Part shown: piece after piece, positions 8,568 to 16,914 of the stretch | How the letters are laid out: the number at the start of each line of letters is the position of its first letter | How positions within the stretch are numbered: position 1 is the first letter of the stretch | Origin: Paenibacillus puerhi | GTDB taxonomy: Bacteria; Bacillota; Bacilli; Paenibacillales; NBRC-103111 | Direction: 5' to 3' | Length of the DNA stretch: 64,000 nucleotides | Assembly: GCF_009846885.1 (NCBI RefSeq) | Contig: NZ_WUWM01000003.1 | Location: 186,001 to 250,000, forward strand | Program-made: the position numbers and the translations under genes | Notes under the pieces: generated by a model | The model's input: only the letters and a program-made list of their open reading frames with translations | Told to the model about the DNA's origin: nothing | Database searches by the model: none

Positions 8568-9422
8568 TTACTTTTTGGGCTTGCTGCCGATCCATTTCTC
8601 ATAAAGCTTGTCATACTCCCCATTCGCCTTCAGTTCCTTCAACGTGTCGTTCACGGCTTTCACGAACTCCTCGTCGCCTTTCTTGATCGCAATGCCGTAT
8701 GGCTCCTCCGTAAAGGCGCCTTCCGTCACGCGGAAGTTCGGATCCTGCTTCGCCATGCCGTAGAGCAGGGCATTATCCGTCGTCAAGGCGTCGCCTTGGC
8801 CTGCCTTCAGCGCCGTGAAGGCTTCGGCGTAGTTTTCGAACTCAAGCACCGTTGCTTCCGGCGCTTTCTCTCGAATATTCGCTGCCGACGTGGAGCCCTT
8901 GGCCGTTACAACCTTGGTGCCTTTCTTGATATCCGCAATCGACTGGATCGGGCTGTCCTTCTTCACTAGGAAGGACTGACCGGCCATGAAATAAATATCC
9001 GAGAAATCTACTTCTTTCTTGCGTTCCTCCGTTACGGTCATCGTGGCAATGATGGCATCAATCTCGCCATTGCGCAGCATCGGGATACGTGTCTTGGACG
9101 TAACCTCCTTCAGCTCGATCTTGTTTTCATCGCCCAGCACCTTCTTCGCGATCGCCTTGGCGATGTCGATATCGAAGCCTTCGACCTTGCCGGTGCCCGG
9201 GTCCTTCAACCCGAACAGGTTGAGGTCGTACTTGACGCCGACTACGAACTTGTCCCGCTTCTTGATCTCGCCCAGCGTGCCGGACGCCGAGGCCGCAGGC
9301 AGGCTCTCTCCCGGTTTACCGGTCGCCGCCGGCTCCGTGCGCGTACAGGCCGTAAGCGCCGTTGCTCCCAGAAGTACCGCGAGTCCTAATCCAGCCATGC
9401 TTTTCCATGTTTTCTTCTTCAT
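8568..9422 (-). CDS. glnH: Glutamine-binding lipoprotein
   Basis: 284 residues, the extracellular substrate-binding protein of the ABC importer. A lipoprotein signal (MKKKTWKSMAGLGLAVLLG, lipobox LTAC) predicts anchoring to the outer membrane face. The mature part is a type 3 solute-binding fold with GFDIDIAKAIAKKVLG, the amino-acid carboxylate-binding block NGEIDAIIATMTVTEERKKEVDFS, and DALTTDNALLYG. The ATG has AAGGATGG seven bases upstream. It sits between glnQ and glnM. The family covers glutamine, glutamate and cystine binders, so glutamine is inferred from context. Confidence 0.87.
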   Translation of the reverse strand: MKKKTWKSMAGLGLAVLLGATALTACTRTEPAATGKPGESLPAASASGTLGEIKKRDKFVVGVKYDLNLFGLKDPGTGKVEGFDIDIAKAIAKKVLGDENKIELKEVTSKTRIPMLRNGEIDAIIATMTVTEERKKEVDFSDIYFMAGQSFLVKKDSPIQSIADIKKGTKVVTAKGSTSAANIREKAPEATVLEFENYAEAFTALKAGQGDALTTDNALLYGMAKQDPNFRVTEGAFTEEPYGIAIKKGDEEFVKAVNDTLKELKANGEYDKLYEKWIGSKPKK

Positions 9423-9456
9423 GCTTCATCCATCCTTTGTCCTGTTATAGGGAAGC

Positions 9457-10185
9457 TTAATGATTCAGAATGCGGCTGAGGAATAAGCGAGCCCGCTCCT
9501 CGCGCGGCTCGGCATAGAAATCGCTCGGATGAGCTTCCTCCAGGATGCGGCCCTGATCCATAAACACGATCCGATCCGCAACCTCGCGGGCAAAGCCCAT
9601 CTCATGAGTGACGACAACCATCGTCATCCCCTCTTTAGCAAGCGCTTTCATGATATCCAGCACTTCTCCGATGGTTTCCGGATCGAGTGCGGACGTGGGC
9701 TCGTCGAACAGCATAACCTTAGGCTTCATGGCTAGGCCCCTGGCGATGGCTACCCGCTGCTGCTGGCCCCCGGACAGCTGGGAAGGATAGCTGGACGCCT
9801 TGTCGGCAATGCCGACCTTTTGGAGATAGAGCATGGCCGTCTCCTTCGCTTCCGCCTCCGAAATCCCGAGCACCTTCATCGGGGCCAGCGTAATGTTGTT
9901 CAGCACCGTCTTATGCGGGTAGAGATTGAAGTGCTGGAACACCATGCCGATTTCCCTGCGAAGCTTGTTGAGATCGGTGCTGCGGTCGCTCACCTTAATG
10001 CCATCCACAATCAGCTCGCCGCTGGTGATCGTCTCCAGCTGATTAATGCAGCGGACCAGCGTGCTTTTGCCCGAGCCCGAGGGACCGATGACCACTACCA
10101 CTTCTCCTGAATTGATGTGCAGATTAATGTCCTTCAGCACGTGGAAGCTGCCGTAATGCTTTTGCACCTGATGAAAGCTGATCAA
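9457..10185 (-). CDS. glnQ: Glutamine-type ABC transporter ATPase
   Basis: 242 residues from the preferred start. It has all ABC ATPase motifs: Walker [11 protein letters not shown]-loop [14 protein letters not shown], signature LSGGQQQR, Walker [15 protein letters not shown] and the H-loop histidine in [10 protein letters not shown]. The closest family is the polar amino-acid type (GlnQ). An ATG exists at 10209, but it lacks a ribosome site, whereas AAGGAGGGG lies six to seven bases before the TTG at 10185, giving [12 protein letters not shown] as the true N terminus. It is the first gene of the transporter operon. Confidence 0.9.
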   Translation of the reverse strand: MISFHQVQKHYGSFHVLKDINLHINSGEVVVVIGPSGSGKSTLVRCINQLETITSGELIVDGIKVSDRSTDLNKLRREIGMVFQHFNLYPHKTVLNNITLAPMKVLGISEAEAKETAMLYLQKVGIADKASSYPSQLSGGQQQRVAIARGLAMKPKVMLFDEPTSALDPETIGEVLDIMKALAKEGMTMVVVTHEMGFAREVADRIVFMDQGRILEEAHPSDFYAEPREERARLFLSRILNH

Positions 10186-10314
10186 CCGCTCCCCCTCCTT
10201 TATGGCCATTCAATGACAGTTTGTTGAACGTTTTGTGAAGTCATTGTAAATCCCAGCCTACCGGTTTCTACCGAAAACGACGAAAGAATATTCTGATTAT
10301 TTCTTCGTGCATGC

Positions 10315-10335
10315 AAAAAGGAGGCTTACGCCTCC
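10315..10335 (-). terminator. Rho-independent terminator
   Basis: Perfect stem GGAGGC/GCCTCC with a 4-base loop, followed on the minus strand by five T residues. It lies 15 bases after the stop of the DJ-1/PfpI gene and marks the end of the hydrolase/DJ-1 operon. Confidence 0.8.
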
Positions 10336-10349
10336 CTCCCTGTATCGAC

Positions 10350-10922
10350 TTATCTGTCCATAATATCTTTAAACAACTGCTCTTTTTCCGCTTGCTGACC
10401 GTGATAAACATCCAGATAATCGAAGAGCTCGAACGAAAAATCAACAAATGCCCGCCCCTTGGCCGTAATTACGTGACCGTCTCTAACGACCCGCTGATCC
10501 CGTTCATTCTCGCGCGGGAATGGGTCCTGTACGCCTAACTGACGGATTCGCTCGACCGAGCAGGACGTGGTGAATTTTCTTTGATGCAAAATGCCCGCCC
10601 TTCCCAAGTACTGGGGCCCGTTGCATATGGCCGCCAGCAGCTTCTTCTCTTGATCCAGCTTCATGATGAATTCGGTCAGCTCGTCCGGCTGATTTCGAAT
10701 CGGCCCGCCGGGGATAATCAGTCCTTCGATGTCATCCAGCTCCATAGCTTCACGGATCGTCAGCTGAGGCGCATAGAGCAGGCCGGACTCGCTCATAACA
10801 GGCACGTCCCGATAGCCGGCTGCCAAAACCTCTTTTTTCCCGACATTTCGGATCTTATGAAAAGCCAGGGTGATCTCAAAATCAGCGAAATCCTCGGAAA
10901 TCCAGCAAATGATCTTGCCCAT
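10350..10922 (-). CDS. DJ-1/PfpI family protein
   Basis: 190 residues, class I glutamine-amidotransferase-like fold. The nucleophilic-elbow cysteine is in LLAAICNGPQYLGRAG and the preceding acidic/glycine block is IEGLIIPGGPIR. The family includes deglycases, chaperones and isonitrile hydratases, so the activity cannot be set from sequence. It begins nine bases after the stop of the alpha/beta hydrolase gene, and that stop codon is embedded in its AAGGAGGAG ribosome site, which suggests translational coupling. A second, more distant DJ-1 paralogue is at 30465-30992. Confidence 0.82.
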   Translation of the reverse strand: MGKIICWISEDFADFEITLAFHKIRNVGKKEVLAAGYRDVPVMSESGLLYAPQLTIREAMELDDIEGLIIPGGPIRNQPDELTEFIMKLDQEKKLLAAICNGPQYLGRAGILHQRKFTTSCSVERIRQLGVQDPFPRENERDQRVVRDGHVITAKGRAFVDFSFELFDYLDVYHGQQAEKEQLFKDIMDR

Positions 10923-10931
10923 TATGTACTC

Positions 10932-11870
10932 TCACTCCTCCTTAGCGTCAAGCATGTCCAGGATTTTAGTAATTACGGCTTCTTTGTTAGACCAATGAAT
11001 ATAGTGCTGGGATTGGGGCAGCGTCTCCTGATAGCTATCGTTCGACCAATGCAAAAGCTGCTGCTGTACCTTCTCCCAGGACTTGCCGCTATCCGATGAT
11101 AGAATGACTAAAGGAATATCCTTTAAATATCCTCTATCCATAACTAGCTGAGCATTTTCGCTCATGTTTTTTATAAAGCTCAGATTGCCAGACTCTCCCA
11201 GATGCTTGTAGAACATGGCGGCGTCTAAAGCTTTGACTTCGTTAGGAAGCCGCTCATAACGCAGATTTTCCCCTGTAAATGGAAGTAAGAGGCCGGCATT
11301 CCCCAATGCTCGGGCCACCCCCGTCACTCGCAATCCCGCCATCACTCTATTAATGAAATATGACTTCATTTCGGATTCATGTGCATAATATTCGGGACTT
11401 CCGCCATCCAATACTAAGATGCCTTGGACTTCACTCGGATAGGTTTGAGCATAATGGATAACTTCCAATGCTCCAAGGGAATGCCCTACCAAAATATAGG
11501 GCGGTGTTTCATTCGCTTTTTGAAGCAGCTCGTGCAGTTCTTCCACTAGGATATCGACGGTTCGAGGGATTTTTGTTGGCTCGCTCCAGCCAAATCCCGC
11601 ACGGTCATAGCTTACCGTTCTTGCATAGGGCATTAGCTCGCTCTGCAGCTCATAATAATCGGTAAAAGCACTTGGCGTACCCGAGCCTGCCACGAAAACA
11701 AGGGTCGGTTTCCCTTCGCCCACCCCATATACATGCCTATCATGGGAATTTACGCTATAGATTTCTCCTTGCGGTAGAAACAATCGCGATTCTTTCTGAA
11801 GCATCATAGTTTGCCAAATAGCGCCGATGATCAGGAAGCTCGTTGCTAGGATAAGGGCTGCATGTTTCAT
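10932..11870 (-). CDS. Alpha/beta hydrolase, membrane-anchored
   Basis: 312 residues. One N-terminal hydrophobic helix (ALILATSFLIIGAIWQTMML) suggests a membrane anchor or signal. The alpha/beta hydrolase core shows the oxyanion-hole region LVFVAGSGTPSAF, the nucleophile Ser in ILVGHSLGALE, and a C-terminal QSQHYIHW that probably supplies the catalytic His. The fold is typical of esterases and proline-iminopeptidase-like hydrolases. GC is lower than in the neighbouring transporter genes. It is co-transcribed with the DJ-1 gene downstream. The substrate is unknown. Confidence 0.82.
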   Translation of the reverse strand: MKHAALILATSFLIIGAIWQTMMLQKESRLFLPQGEIYSVNSHDRHVYGVGEGKPTLVFVAGSGTPSAFTDYYELQSELMPYARTVSYDRAGFGWSEPTKIPRTVDILVEELHELLQKANETPPYILVGHSLGALEVIHYAQTYPSEVQGILVLDGGSPEYYAHESEMKSYFINRVMAGLRVTGVARALGNAGLLLPFTGENLRYERLPNEVKALDAAMFYKHLGESGNLSFIKNMSENAQLVMDRGYLKDIPLVILSSDSGKSWEKVQQQLLHWSNDSYQETLPQSQHYIHWSNKEAVITKILDMLDAKEE

Positions 11871-12109
11871 GGCTCACCTCTGGTCTTCTTCTAATCGGAT
11901 GCTGCTTTGAGAGGCATGCCTCCCTTTATTCTATAACATGAAGTCGCTATCCTGCCACTTGAACCAGCCTCACCATGCCCGCATAACGGATAAATTTCGA
12001 CCGCCAAGCTGTCCATTCCAAGTCGTTAATGGTATGTTTAAGTAACGGCTCGCTAGTGATACGGGCGTGGATTTCCTTCTCCAGTAAAATCCTAGTATGG
12101 AGTGTGAGT

Positions 12110-12613
12110 ATGCTGCATATATCCCTCGTTGCCGCCATGGGCACCAATCGAGTTATCGGAAACAACAATACCATCCCGTGGAGATTGCCTAAGGAACAAG
12201 CCTACGTGAGGAAATTAACGATGGGCAAGCCGCTGATCATGGGCCGGAAAAATTACGAATCCATCGGCAGACCGCTGGACGGAAGGCGTACAATCATCGT
12301 TACCAGAAACCGGGACTATGCAGCGCCCGGCTGTACGGTTGTGCATTCGCCTGAGGCCGCGCTTGCGGCTTGCCGGGAGGACAAGGAGGTCATCATATTC
12401 GGCGGGGAGGATATTTATCGTCATTTTCTGCCAATCGCGCACACCCTTTATCTCACCCGGATCGACCATGATTTCGAAGGCGATACCTTCTTTCCGGAAG
12501 TGGATCTGTCCAAGTGGACGGAAACCTCCGTCGAACAAGGGGTGACGGATGCGGACAATCCGTATACGTATTATTATCATGTGTATACAAGAGGAGCAGA
12601 TCTAGCAAACTAG
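12110..12613 (+). CDS. folA: Dihydrofolate reductase
   Basis: 167 residues, type I DHFR, which reduces dihydrofolate with NADPH for thymidylate, purine and methionine synthesis. Signatures are SLVAAMGTNRVIGNNNTIPWRLP, where the acidic catalytic residue is Glu (WRLPKE) instead of the E. coli Asp, the NADPH-binding PLIMGRKNYESIG, and EVIIFGGEDIYRHFLP. The start at 12110 is set by GGAG seven bases upstream; the frame stays open earlier but has no ribosome site. It lies 11 bases ahead of a pentapeptide-repeat gene on the same strand. No thymidylate synthase gene adjoins, so it may be a second or accessory DHFR. Confidence 0.93.
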   Translation: MLHISLVAAMGTNRVIGNNNTIPWRLPKEQAYVRKLTMGKPLIMGRKNYESIGRPLDGRRTIIVTRNRDYAAPGCTVVHSPEAALAACREDKEVIIFGGEDIYRHFLPIAHTLYLTRIDHDFEGDTFFPEVDLSKWTETSVEQGVTDADNPYTYYYHVYTRGADLAN

Positions 12614-12624
12614 GGGAGGATACG

Positions 12625-13230
12625 ATGTTTCAGCAAATCGACCAACACTATAAGGCCGTCTCGTATAACGGACGGGATTTAAGAGACGGCGAGCTTATTC
12701 GCTGTACCTTTGAACGCTGCACATTTGTGAACGCTTCGTTAGAGGAGATTACGACGAGCAGCTGTCGTTTCATCGAATGCGATTTTCGCGGCGCTTCCTT
12801 GAATGCTTCGACTCACATGGAATCCGCCTTTGAAAACTGCCATTTCGGCGAGGCCAATCTGTTCGTCTCGACTTTCAACACTTGTAAAATGACAGGCTCG
12901 GATTTTTCAGGCGCAAATATGGACGGCATCACGCTTGTCCAAGGGGATTGGTCCTACACGAATCTAAGTCATACCAGATTGGAAAAACAGGATTTGCGCA
13001 GAGTGCGCTTCTACGAGGCGGATCTGTCCAATGCTAACTTAACCAAAGCGGATCTTAGGGATTGCGACCTCTCCCGGGCAGCCTTGGATAACGCCAAGCT
13101 TCAGGGGGCGGATTTGCGCGGCGCTCAAATGGACGGGGTCAACTTTAAAACCCTCGCGGTCACCGGCGCACGGATGGACCGGGAACAGGCTGCCCTGTTC
13201 TTGCGCTCTTATGGCGCCAAGGTAGATTGA
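12625..13230 (+). CDS. Qnr-like pentapeptide-repeat protein
   Basis: 201 residues made almost wholly of A(D/N)LXX pentapeptide repeats, for example CDFRGASLNAS, SDFSGANMDGITL, ADLSNANLTKADLRDCDLS and KLQGADLRGAQMDG. These form a right-handed quadrilateral beta helix. Length and pattern (start FQQIDQHYKAVSYNGRD, cysteine-rich strands ERCTFVNAS and CRFIECDFRG) resemble chromosomal Qnr proteins of Gram-positives, which protect DNA gyrase by DNA mimicry. That function is inference. GGGGAGGA lies four bases before the ATG. It is the second gene of the folA operon and ends at a clear terminator. Confidence 0.85.
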   Translation: MFQQIDQHYKAVSYNGRDLRDGELIRCTFERCTFVNASLEEITTSSCRFIECDFRGASLNASTHMESAFENCHFGEANLFVSTFNTCKMTGSDFSGANMDGITLVQGDWSYTNLSHTRLEKQDLRRVRFYEADLSNANLTKADLRDCDLSRAALDNAKLQGADLRGAQMDGVNFKTLAVTGARMDREQAALFLRSYGAKVD

Positions 13231-13271
13231 GTCCGGGTCCGCTACCGGAACTCCTATCATCTAGAACATAC

Positions 13272-13313
13272 AAACCAGCCCGACGCCTTGCCGCGTACCG
13301 GACTGGTTTTTTT
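13272..13313 (+). terminator. Rho-independent terminator after the pentapeptide gene
   Basis: Imperfect stem AAACCAGCCCG/CGGACTGGTTT followed by a run of seven T on the plus strand, 42 bases after the stop codon. Confidence 0.8.
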
Positions 13314-13373
13314 CTATGAAGAACCTCGATTAGGAGGGGTCAAGGCATGGTCTTGCGGCCGAATGCTCTCCCT

Positions 13374-14396
13374 TTATTCCAACTCTACCACGGCTTTGAT
13401 CACCTTGGACTCCGGCTTCAGCCAATCCTCGAACCGCTCGATTACCTCATCGAAAGGAGCGCGGTGCGTGATAAACGCCTCCGCATCGACGAGCCCTTCG
13501 CGGAATGCCGCCATCACCTGCTCGAAGTCTTCGCGCGTTGCATTGCGGCTGCCCAGCAAAGTCAGCTCGCGTTTGTGAAAATCCGGGTCCGAGAAGGTGA
13601 TATCCGCCTTCACAAGGCCGACATACACCAGCCTCCCGCCGTGCGCTGCATAGGAAAATGCCGTCGTCATAGACCGTGCGTTGCCGGTAGCGTCGAACAC
13701 CACGGTCGGCAGCTCGCCGCCCGTCAGCGCTTCGAGCTGCTCCACCGGAGAGTGCAGCCCATTCATCGTATGATCGGTACGAGCCCACCTGCCGCAAAAA
13801 TCGAGCCGCTCGTCATGGATATCCATCGCGATGACCCGCGCGCCTGCGCGCTTGGCCAGCAGCATAACCCCAAGTCCGATCGGCCCGGCTCCGATGACAA
13901 GCACGGTCTCGCCTTGGCGAAGCCCCGACCGGCGCACCGCATGCGCGCCGATGCTAAGCGGCTCCAGAATGGCCGCCTGGTCAAGGGTCAAGCCGTCCGT
14001 CACCAGCAAATGATCCGCCGGCACGGCGATACGCTCCCGCATCCCGCCGTCTGTATGTACACCGAGCACTTGCATATTCGTGCAGCAGTTGGTCTTGCCG
14101 TTGCGGCAAGCTATGCAGGCTCCGCATTCCAGATAAGGAATAACGGCTACCTGATCGCCGGGCCGCAGCCCGCGTACTTGATCGCCCACCTGCTCGACGA
14201 TGCCGGACAGCTCATGTCCGAGCACACGCGGATAAGTGAAGAACGGCTGGTTGCCCCGGTAAGCATGCAGATCCGTACCACAGATTCCGATTCTGCGGAT
14301 GCTGACGATGGCCTCGGCGGAGCCTGGAGCTAGCACGGGCTCGGGCAGTTCCACGGCCTTCAGTTGATTCCTTTCCTTGCATACGATGGCTTTCAA
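13374..14396 (-). CDS. Zinc-dependent sugar/sugar-acid dehydrogenase (MDR family)
   Basis: 340 residues, medium-chain zinc alcohol dehydrogenase. Catalytic zinc ligands are Cys in GICGTDLHAYRG and His in LGHELSG. The structural zinc lobe is CGACIACRNGKTNCC. The Rossmann motif is VIGAGPIGLGVMLLAKRAG. It resembles L-galactonate-5-dehydrogenase/RspB-like enzymes. The TTG start is supported by AAAAGGAG ten bases upstream. It follows the lactonase gene by 45 bases, so oxidation of a fucose- or galactonate-like sugar acid is the likely pathway. The exact substrate is inferred, not seen. Confidence 0.85.
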   Translation of the reverse strand: MKAIVCKERNQLKAVELPEPVLAPGSAEAIVSIRRIGICGTDLHAYRGNQPFFTYPRVLGHELSGIVEQVGDQVRGLRPGDQVAVIPYLECGACIACRNGKTNCCTNMQVLGVHTDGGMRERIAVPADHLLVTDGLTLDQAAILEPLSIGAHAVRRSGLRQGETVLVIGAGPIGLGVMLLAKRAGARVIAMDIHDERLDFCGRWARTDHTMNGLHSPVEQLEALTGGELPTVVFDATGNARSMTTAFSYAAHGGRLVYVGLVKADITFSDPDFHKRELTLLGSRNATREDFEQVMAAFREGLVDAEAFITHRAPFDEVIERFEDWLKPESKVIKAVVELE

Positions 14397-14441
14397 CGCT
14401 TCAGCTCTCCTTTTCTCCGTTGGGATCGGAGCTCAGCCCCT

Positions 14442-15293
14442 TTATTCTTCGGCATATTTACGGATGCGATAAAACTCGGCGGCGTTCAACCCGAACAGCC
14501 GCGCCTTCTCCGCCTCGCCATATGAGGCGGGCAGCGCCTGCGTCAGCACATCGACCACTTGATCGTAGCTGGCGGCAAGCAGGCATACCGGCCAGTCGCT
14601 GCCGAACATGACCCGATCCGGACCGAAGCTATCCAGCGTATGGCGGATATAGGCGTTGAAGCTCTCTTGCTGCCACGACTCGTGGTCCGCTTCCGTCACC
14701 ATCCCCGACAGCTTGACGTACAGCTTCGGATGCTTCGCCGCAAGCCCGGCCAGCTGGCTCGCCCACGGCTCCATGACCCCTTCCCGGATGCGGGGCTTGG
14801 CGATATGGTCGATGACTCCCCTAAGACCCGGAACCCGGTCGAGCAGCTGCACGACCGCATCCAGCTGATGCGACACGACCAGCAGATCGACCGGTACGTC
14901 CAGCCCGGCAAAGTAGGTTAGCGCTTCCACAACCTGCGGCTCCAGTACAGCGTAGGCGTCCGGCATATCCTGGATCATCAGCCGAAAGCCGACGTACTTC
15001 GGATGCCGGGCGCACAGCTCATAATGCCTGAGCCAGGAAGGCTGAGCCAGATCGAGCCAGCCGACGACCCCGGCGATCGAGTCCTCTTGTTCGCTAAGCG
15101 CAAGCAAATACTCCGTTTCTTCAAGCGTTGGCGCCGCCTGTACAAGAATCGTTTTATCCAGCCGATGCTGCTGCAGATGGGGCTTCAAATGTTCAGGCAA
15201 AAAATCACGGTACAGAACGGGAATCTCCGGCGTAATCCAGCCGTAGTCGCCGCGTTCGATCTTCCAGTAATGCTGATGTGCATCCAGGCGCAT
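14442..15293 (-). CDS. Amidohydrolase family lactonase (L-fuconolactonase-like)
   Basis: 283 residues, amidohydrolase_2 fold. It starts with the metal-binding MRLDAHQHYW, as in fuconolactone and 2-pyrone-dicarboxylate lactonases, and continues with GVVGWLDL, RGVIDHIAKP and the C-terminal catalytic DRVMFGSDWPV. Such enzymes hydrolyse sugar lactones to acids in non-phosphorylating sugar oxidation. Together with the dehydrogenase just downstream it suggests an L-fucose or L-rhamnose oxidative route. It is divergent from an AraC-family regulator, with a 33-bp dyad between them. Confidence 0.87.
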   Translation of the reverse strand: MRLDAHQHYWKIERGDYGWITPEIPVLYRDFLPEHLKPHLQQHRLDKTILVQAAPTLEETEYLLALSEQEDSIAGVVGWLDLAQPSWLRHYELCARHPKYVGFRLMIQDMPDAYAVLEPQVVEALTYFAGLDVPVDLLVVSHQLDAVVQLLDRVPGLRGVIDHIAKPRIREGVMEPWASQLAGLAAKHPKLYVKLSGMVTEADHESWQQESFNAYIRHTLDSFGPDRVMFGSDWPVCLLAASYDQVVDVLTQALPASYGEAEKARLFGLNAAEFYRIRKYAEE

Positions 15294-15334
15294 CGTCTAC
15301 CCCTCCTCTTTCATCTCATCCTTTCATTCTATCA

Positions 15335-15367
15335 GCAAATTTACGCTTATAAATAGCGTGAATTTGC
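15335..15367. promoter_or_regulatory. 33-bp dyad operator candidate
   Basis: Arms GCAAATTTACGCT and AGCGTGAATTTGC match at 12 of 13 positions around a 7-bp AT spacer. It lies between the lactonase/dehydrogenase operon (minus) and the AraC regulator (plus), the expected place for that regulator's binding site. Confidence 0.65.
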
Positions 15368-15426
15368 ATCTTTATACTCGATTTTGATATATTCTAAGGA
15401 AGATTAATGCGGTTGGTAGAGGAGTG

Positions 15427-16350
15427 ATGGCTTCCGCCATGAATCCTGTTCAGAAAACGTTCGACGCATCCTCTTCATTTCCATTCGCCTGCGTCTACCG
15501 CGACACGAAGCAGCAGCAAGCCGAGCTGCCGGATCACATTCACGATTGGTGCGAGCTGGTGTACGTTTATAGCGGCAAGGGCACCTTTTTCATTGATCAA
15601 TCCTTCTATGAGATGAGTGCCGGCGACCTGTTTCTCATTCCCGGACATACGATCCATCGGGCTTTCCCCGACCAGGACGATCCGGTCACCTCGACGGCGA
15701 TATTCTTCAGCCCGCAGCTTGTCACCCATCATTTCCCGGGCAATCCATTCTCCTATCTTACCGGATTTGAGCAGGCACGCAAGGACAGACGCTATAAGTG
15801 CGAGCAGCTTCCGCTGGCTCCTGCCGCGCTCGAAACAGTGCTGGACGATATTCAGGATGAATTGGTTACCGGTGAGTACGGCAACCGTCAAGCTATCCTG
15901 CTGCTGCTTCAGCGCCTGCTGCTCGCGATCGTGCGCAGCTGCCGGAAGTCCGACCCAGCGTCTAGGCGGCTGCCCCAGCAAGAGACGCTTATCGGGCCGT
16001 CCTGGATGAAGGAGATCCTTCACGATCTGGATGCCAAGCTGTCGGATAGCAAGCTTGGCCTCTCGGTGCTGGCCGACCGGGCATCCGTCTCCCCCGCTCA
16101 TTTCTGCAGGACGTTCAAGCAGCTCACCGGCCTGAATGTTACGGAGTACTTGACGATGAAGCGGATGTTCAGGGCCAAGGAGCTGCTGCTACAGACGGAC
16201 GCCAATATCAGCGATATCGCACCGATGTGCGGCTTCGACAGCCTGCCCCACTTCCATCGCATGTTCAAAAAAATAGTCGGAGAAACACCTGCCGTTTACC
16301 GGAGATCGCATGCGGCGGCGCAGGGAGTCGGGGATTTAACAGGGAAATAA
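15427..16350 (+). CDS. AraC-family regulator with cupin sensor domain
   Basis: About 307 residues. An N-terminal AraC-type cupin pocket (LPDHIHDWCELVYVYSGKG, EMSAGDLFLIPGHTIH) is followed by two C-terminal helix-turn-helices (LSVLADRASVSPAHFCRTFKQLTG and ISDIAPMCGFDSLPHFHRMFKK). It is divergent from a sugar-lactone operon and likely activates it. A GTG at 15424 directly precedes the ATG, but GAGGAG is too close to it, so the ATG at 15427 is preferred. A further in-frame ATG lies at 15439. Confidence 0.88.
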   Translation: MASAMNPVQKTFDASSSFPFACVYRDTKQQQAELPDHIHDWCELVYVYSGKGTFFIDQSFYEMSAGDLFLIPGHTIHRAFPDQDDPVTSTAIFFSPQLVTHHFPGNPFSYLTGFEQARKDRRYKCEQLPLAPAALETVLDDIQDELVTGEYGNRQAILLLLQRLLLAIVRSCRKSDPASRRLPQQETLIGPSWMKEILHDLDAKLSDSKLGLSVLADRASVSPAHFCRTFKQLTGLNVTEYLTMKRMFRAKELLLQTDANISDIAPMCGFDSLPHFHRMFKKIVGETPAVYRRSHAAAQGVGDLTGK

Positions 16351-16392
16351 TCATACACGGGCATTATGCCTCTAGGAAAGGGACGATCTGGG

Positions 16393-16860
16393 ATGACTTC
16401 AAACTCCTCAAAGCCGCAAGAAACTGATCTGGCCAAGGAGCTGGCGCAGCTGTTCGGTCAATACAAGCGAATCGGAAACGTTTTTCCGGCCTTTCAAGCT
16501 TTAAAGCAAAGCGAATCTCACATGCTGGCCAGCATCGTGTACCTATGCCCGCCAGGCTCGAGAGGTATCCGCGTCTCTGAGCTGAGCGCTCATCTCAACA
16601 TCACCTCGGCCGCTGTCACCCATCTTATTACCGCATTGGAGCGCAGCGGCTATATCGAGCGGGCCGTAGAGCCGGCCGACCGACGGGCTGTGCTCGTAAC
16701 GGCTACTGAGGCTGGCCATGCGCTGGTCGAGTCGAAGGAACAGGAGCTGCTCGCCAGCTTCCGCGACTTACGCGATTATCTGGGTACAGAAGACGCCCAG
16801 GAGCTGGTACGTCTGCTCTCCGCTTCGCTGCGCTTCCTGCAAAAGCAGCATAGAGCCTGA
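16393..16860 (+). CDS. MarR-family transcriptional regulator
   Basis: 155 residues with a MarR winged helix: ASIVYLCPPGSRGIRVSELSAHLNITSAAVTHLITALERSGYIERAVEPADRRAV in shape, including the wing DRRAVLVTAT. The ATG at 16393 has AGGAAAGGG nine bases upstream, while the ATG at 16366 has none. It is convergent with the SDR gene, from which it is separated by a hairpin that includes its own stop codon. The ligand and target are unknown; self-regulation or control of a neighbouring enzyme is usual for the family. Confidence 0.87.
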   Translation: MTSNSSKPQETDLAKELAQLFGQYKRIGNVFPAFQALKQSESHMLASIVYLCPPGSRGIRVSELSAHLNITSAAVTHLITALERSGYIERAVEPADRRAVLVTATEAGHALVESKEQELLASFRDLRDYLGTEDAQELVRLLSASLRFLQKQHRA

Positions 16861-16880
16861 CGGAAGCCCGTCAGGCTCTA
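16851..16880. terminator. Bidirectional hairpin
   Basis: Perfect 13-bp stem TAGAGCCTGACGG/CCGTCAGGCTCTA with a 4-base loop, containing the MarR gene stop codon. It lies between convergent genes and can serve both. Confidence 0.65.
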
Positions 16881-16914
16881 TACTATATAAATGCTATAGC
16901 TTCCAACACACGGA

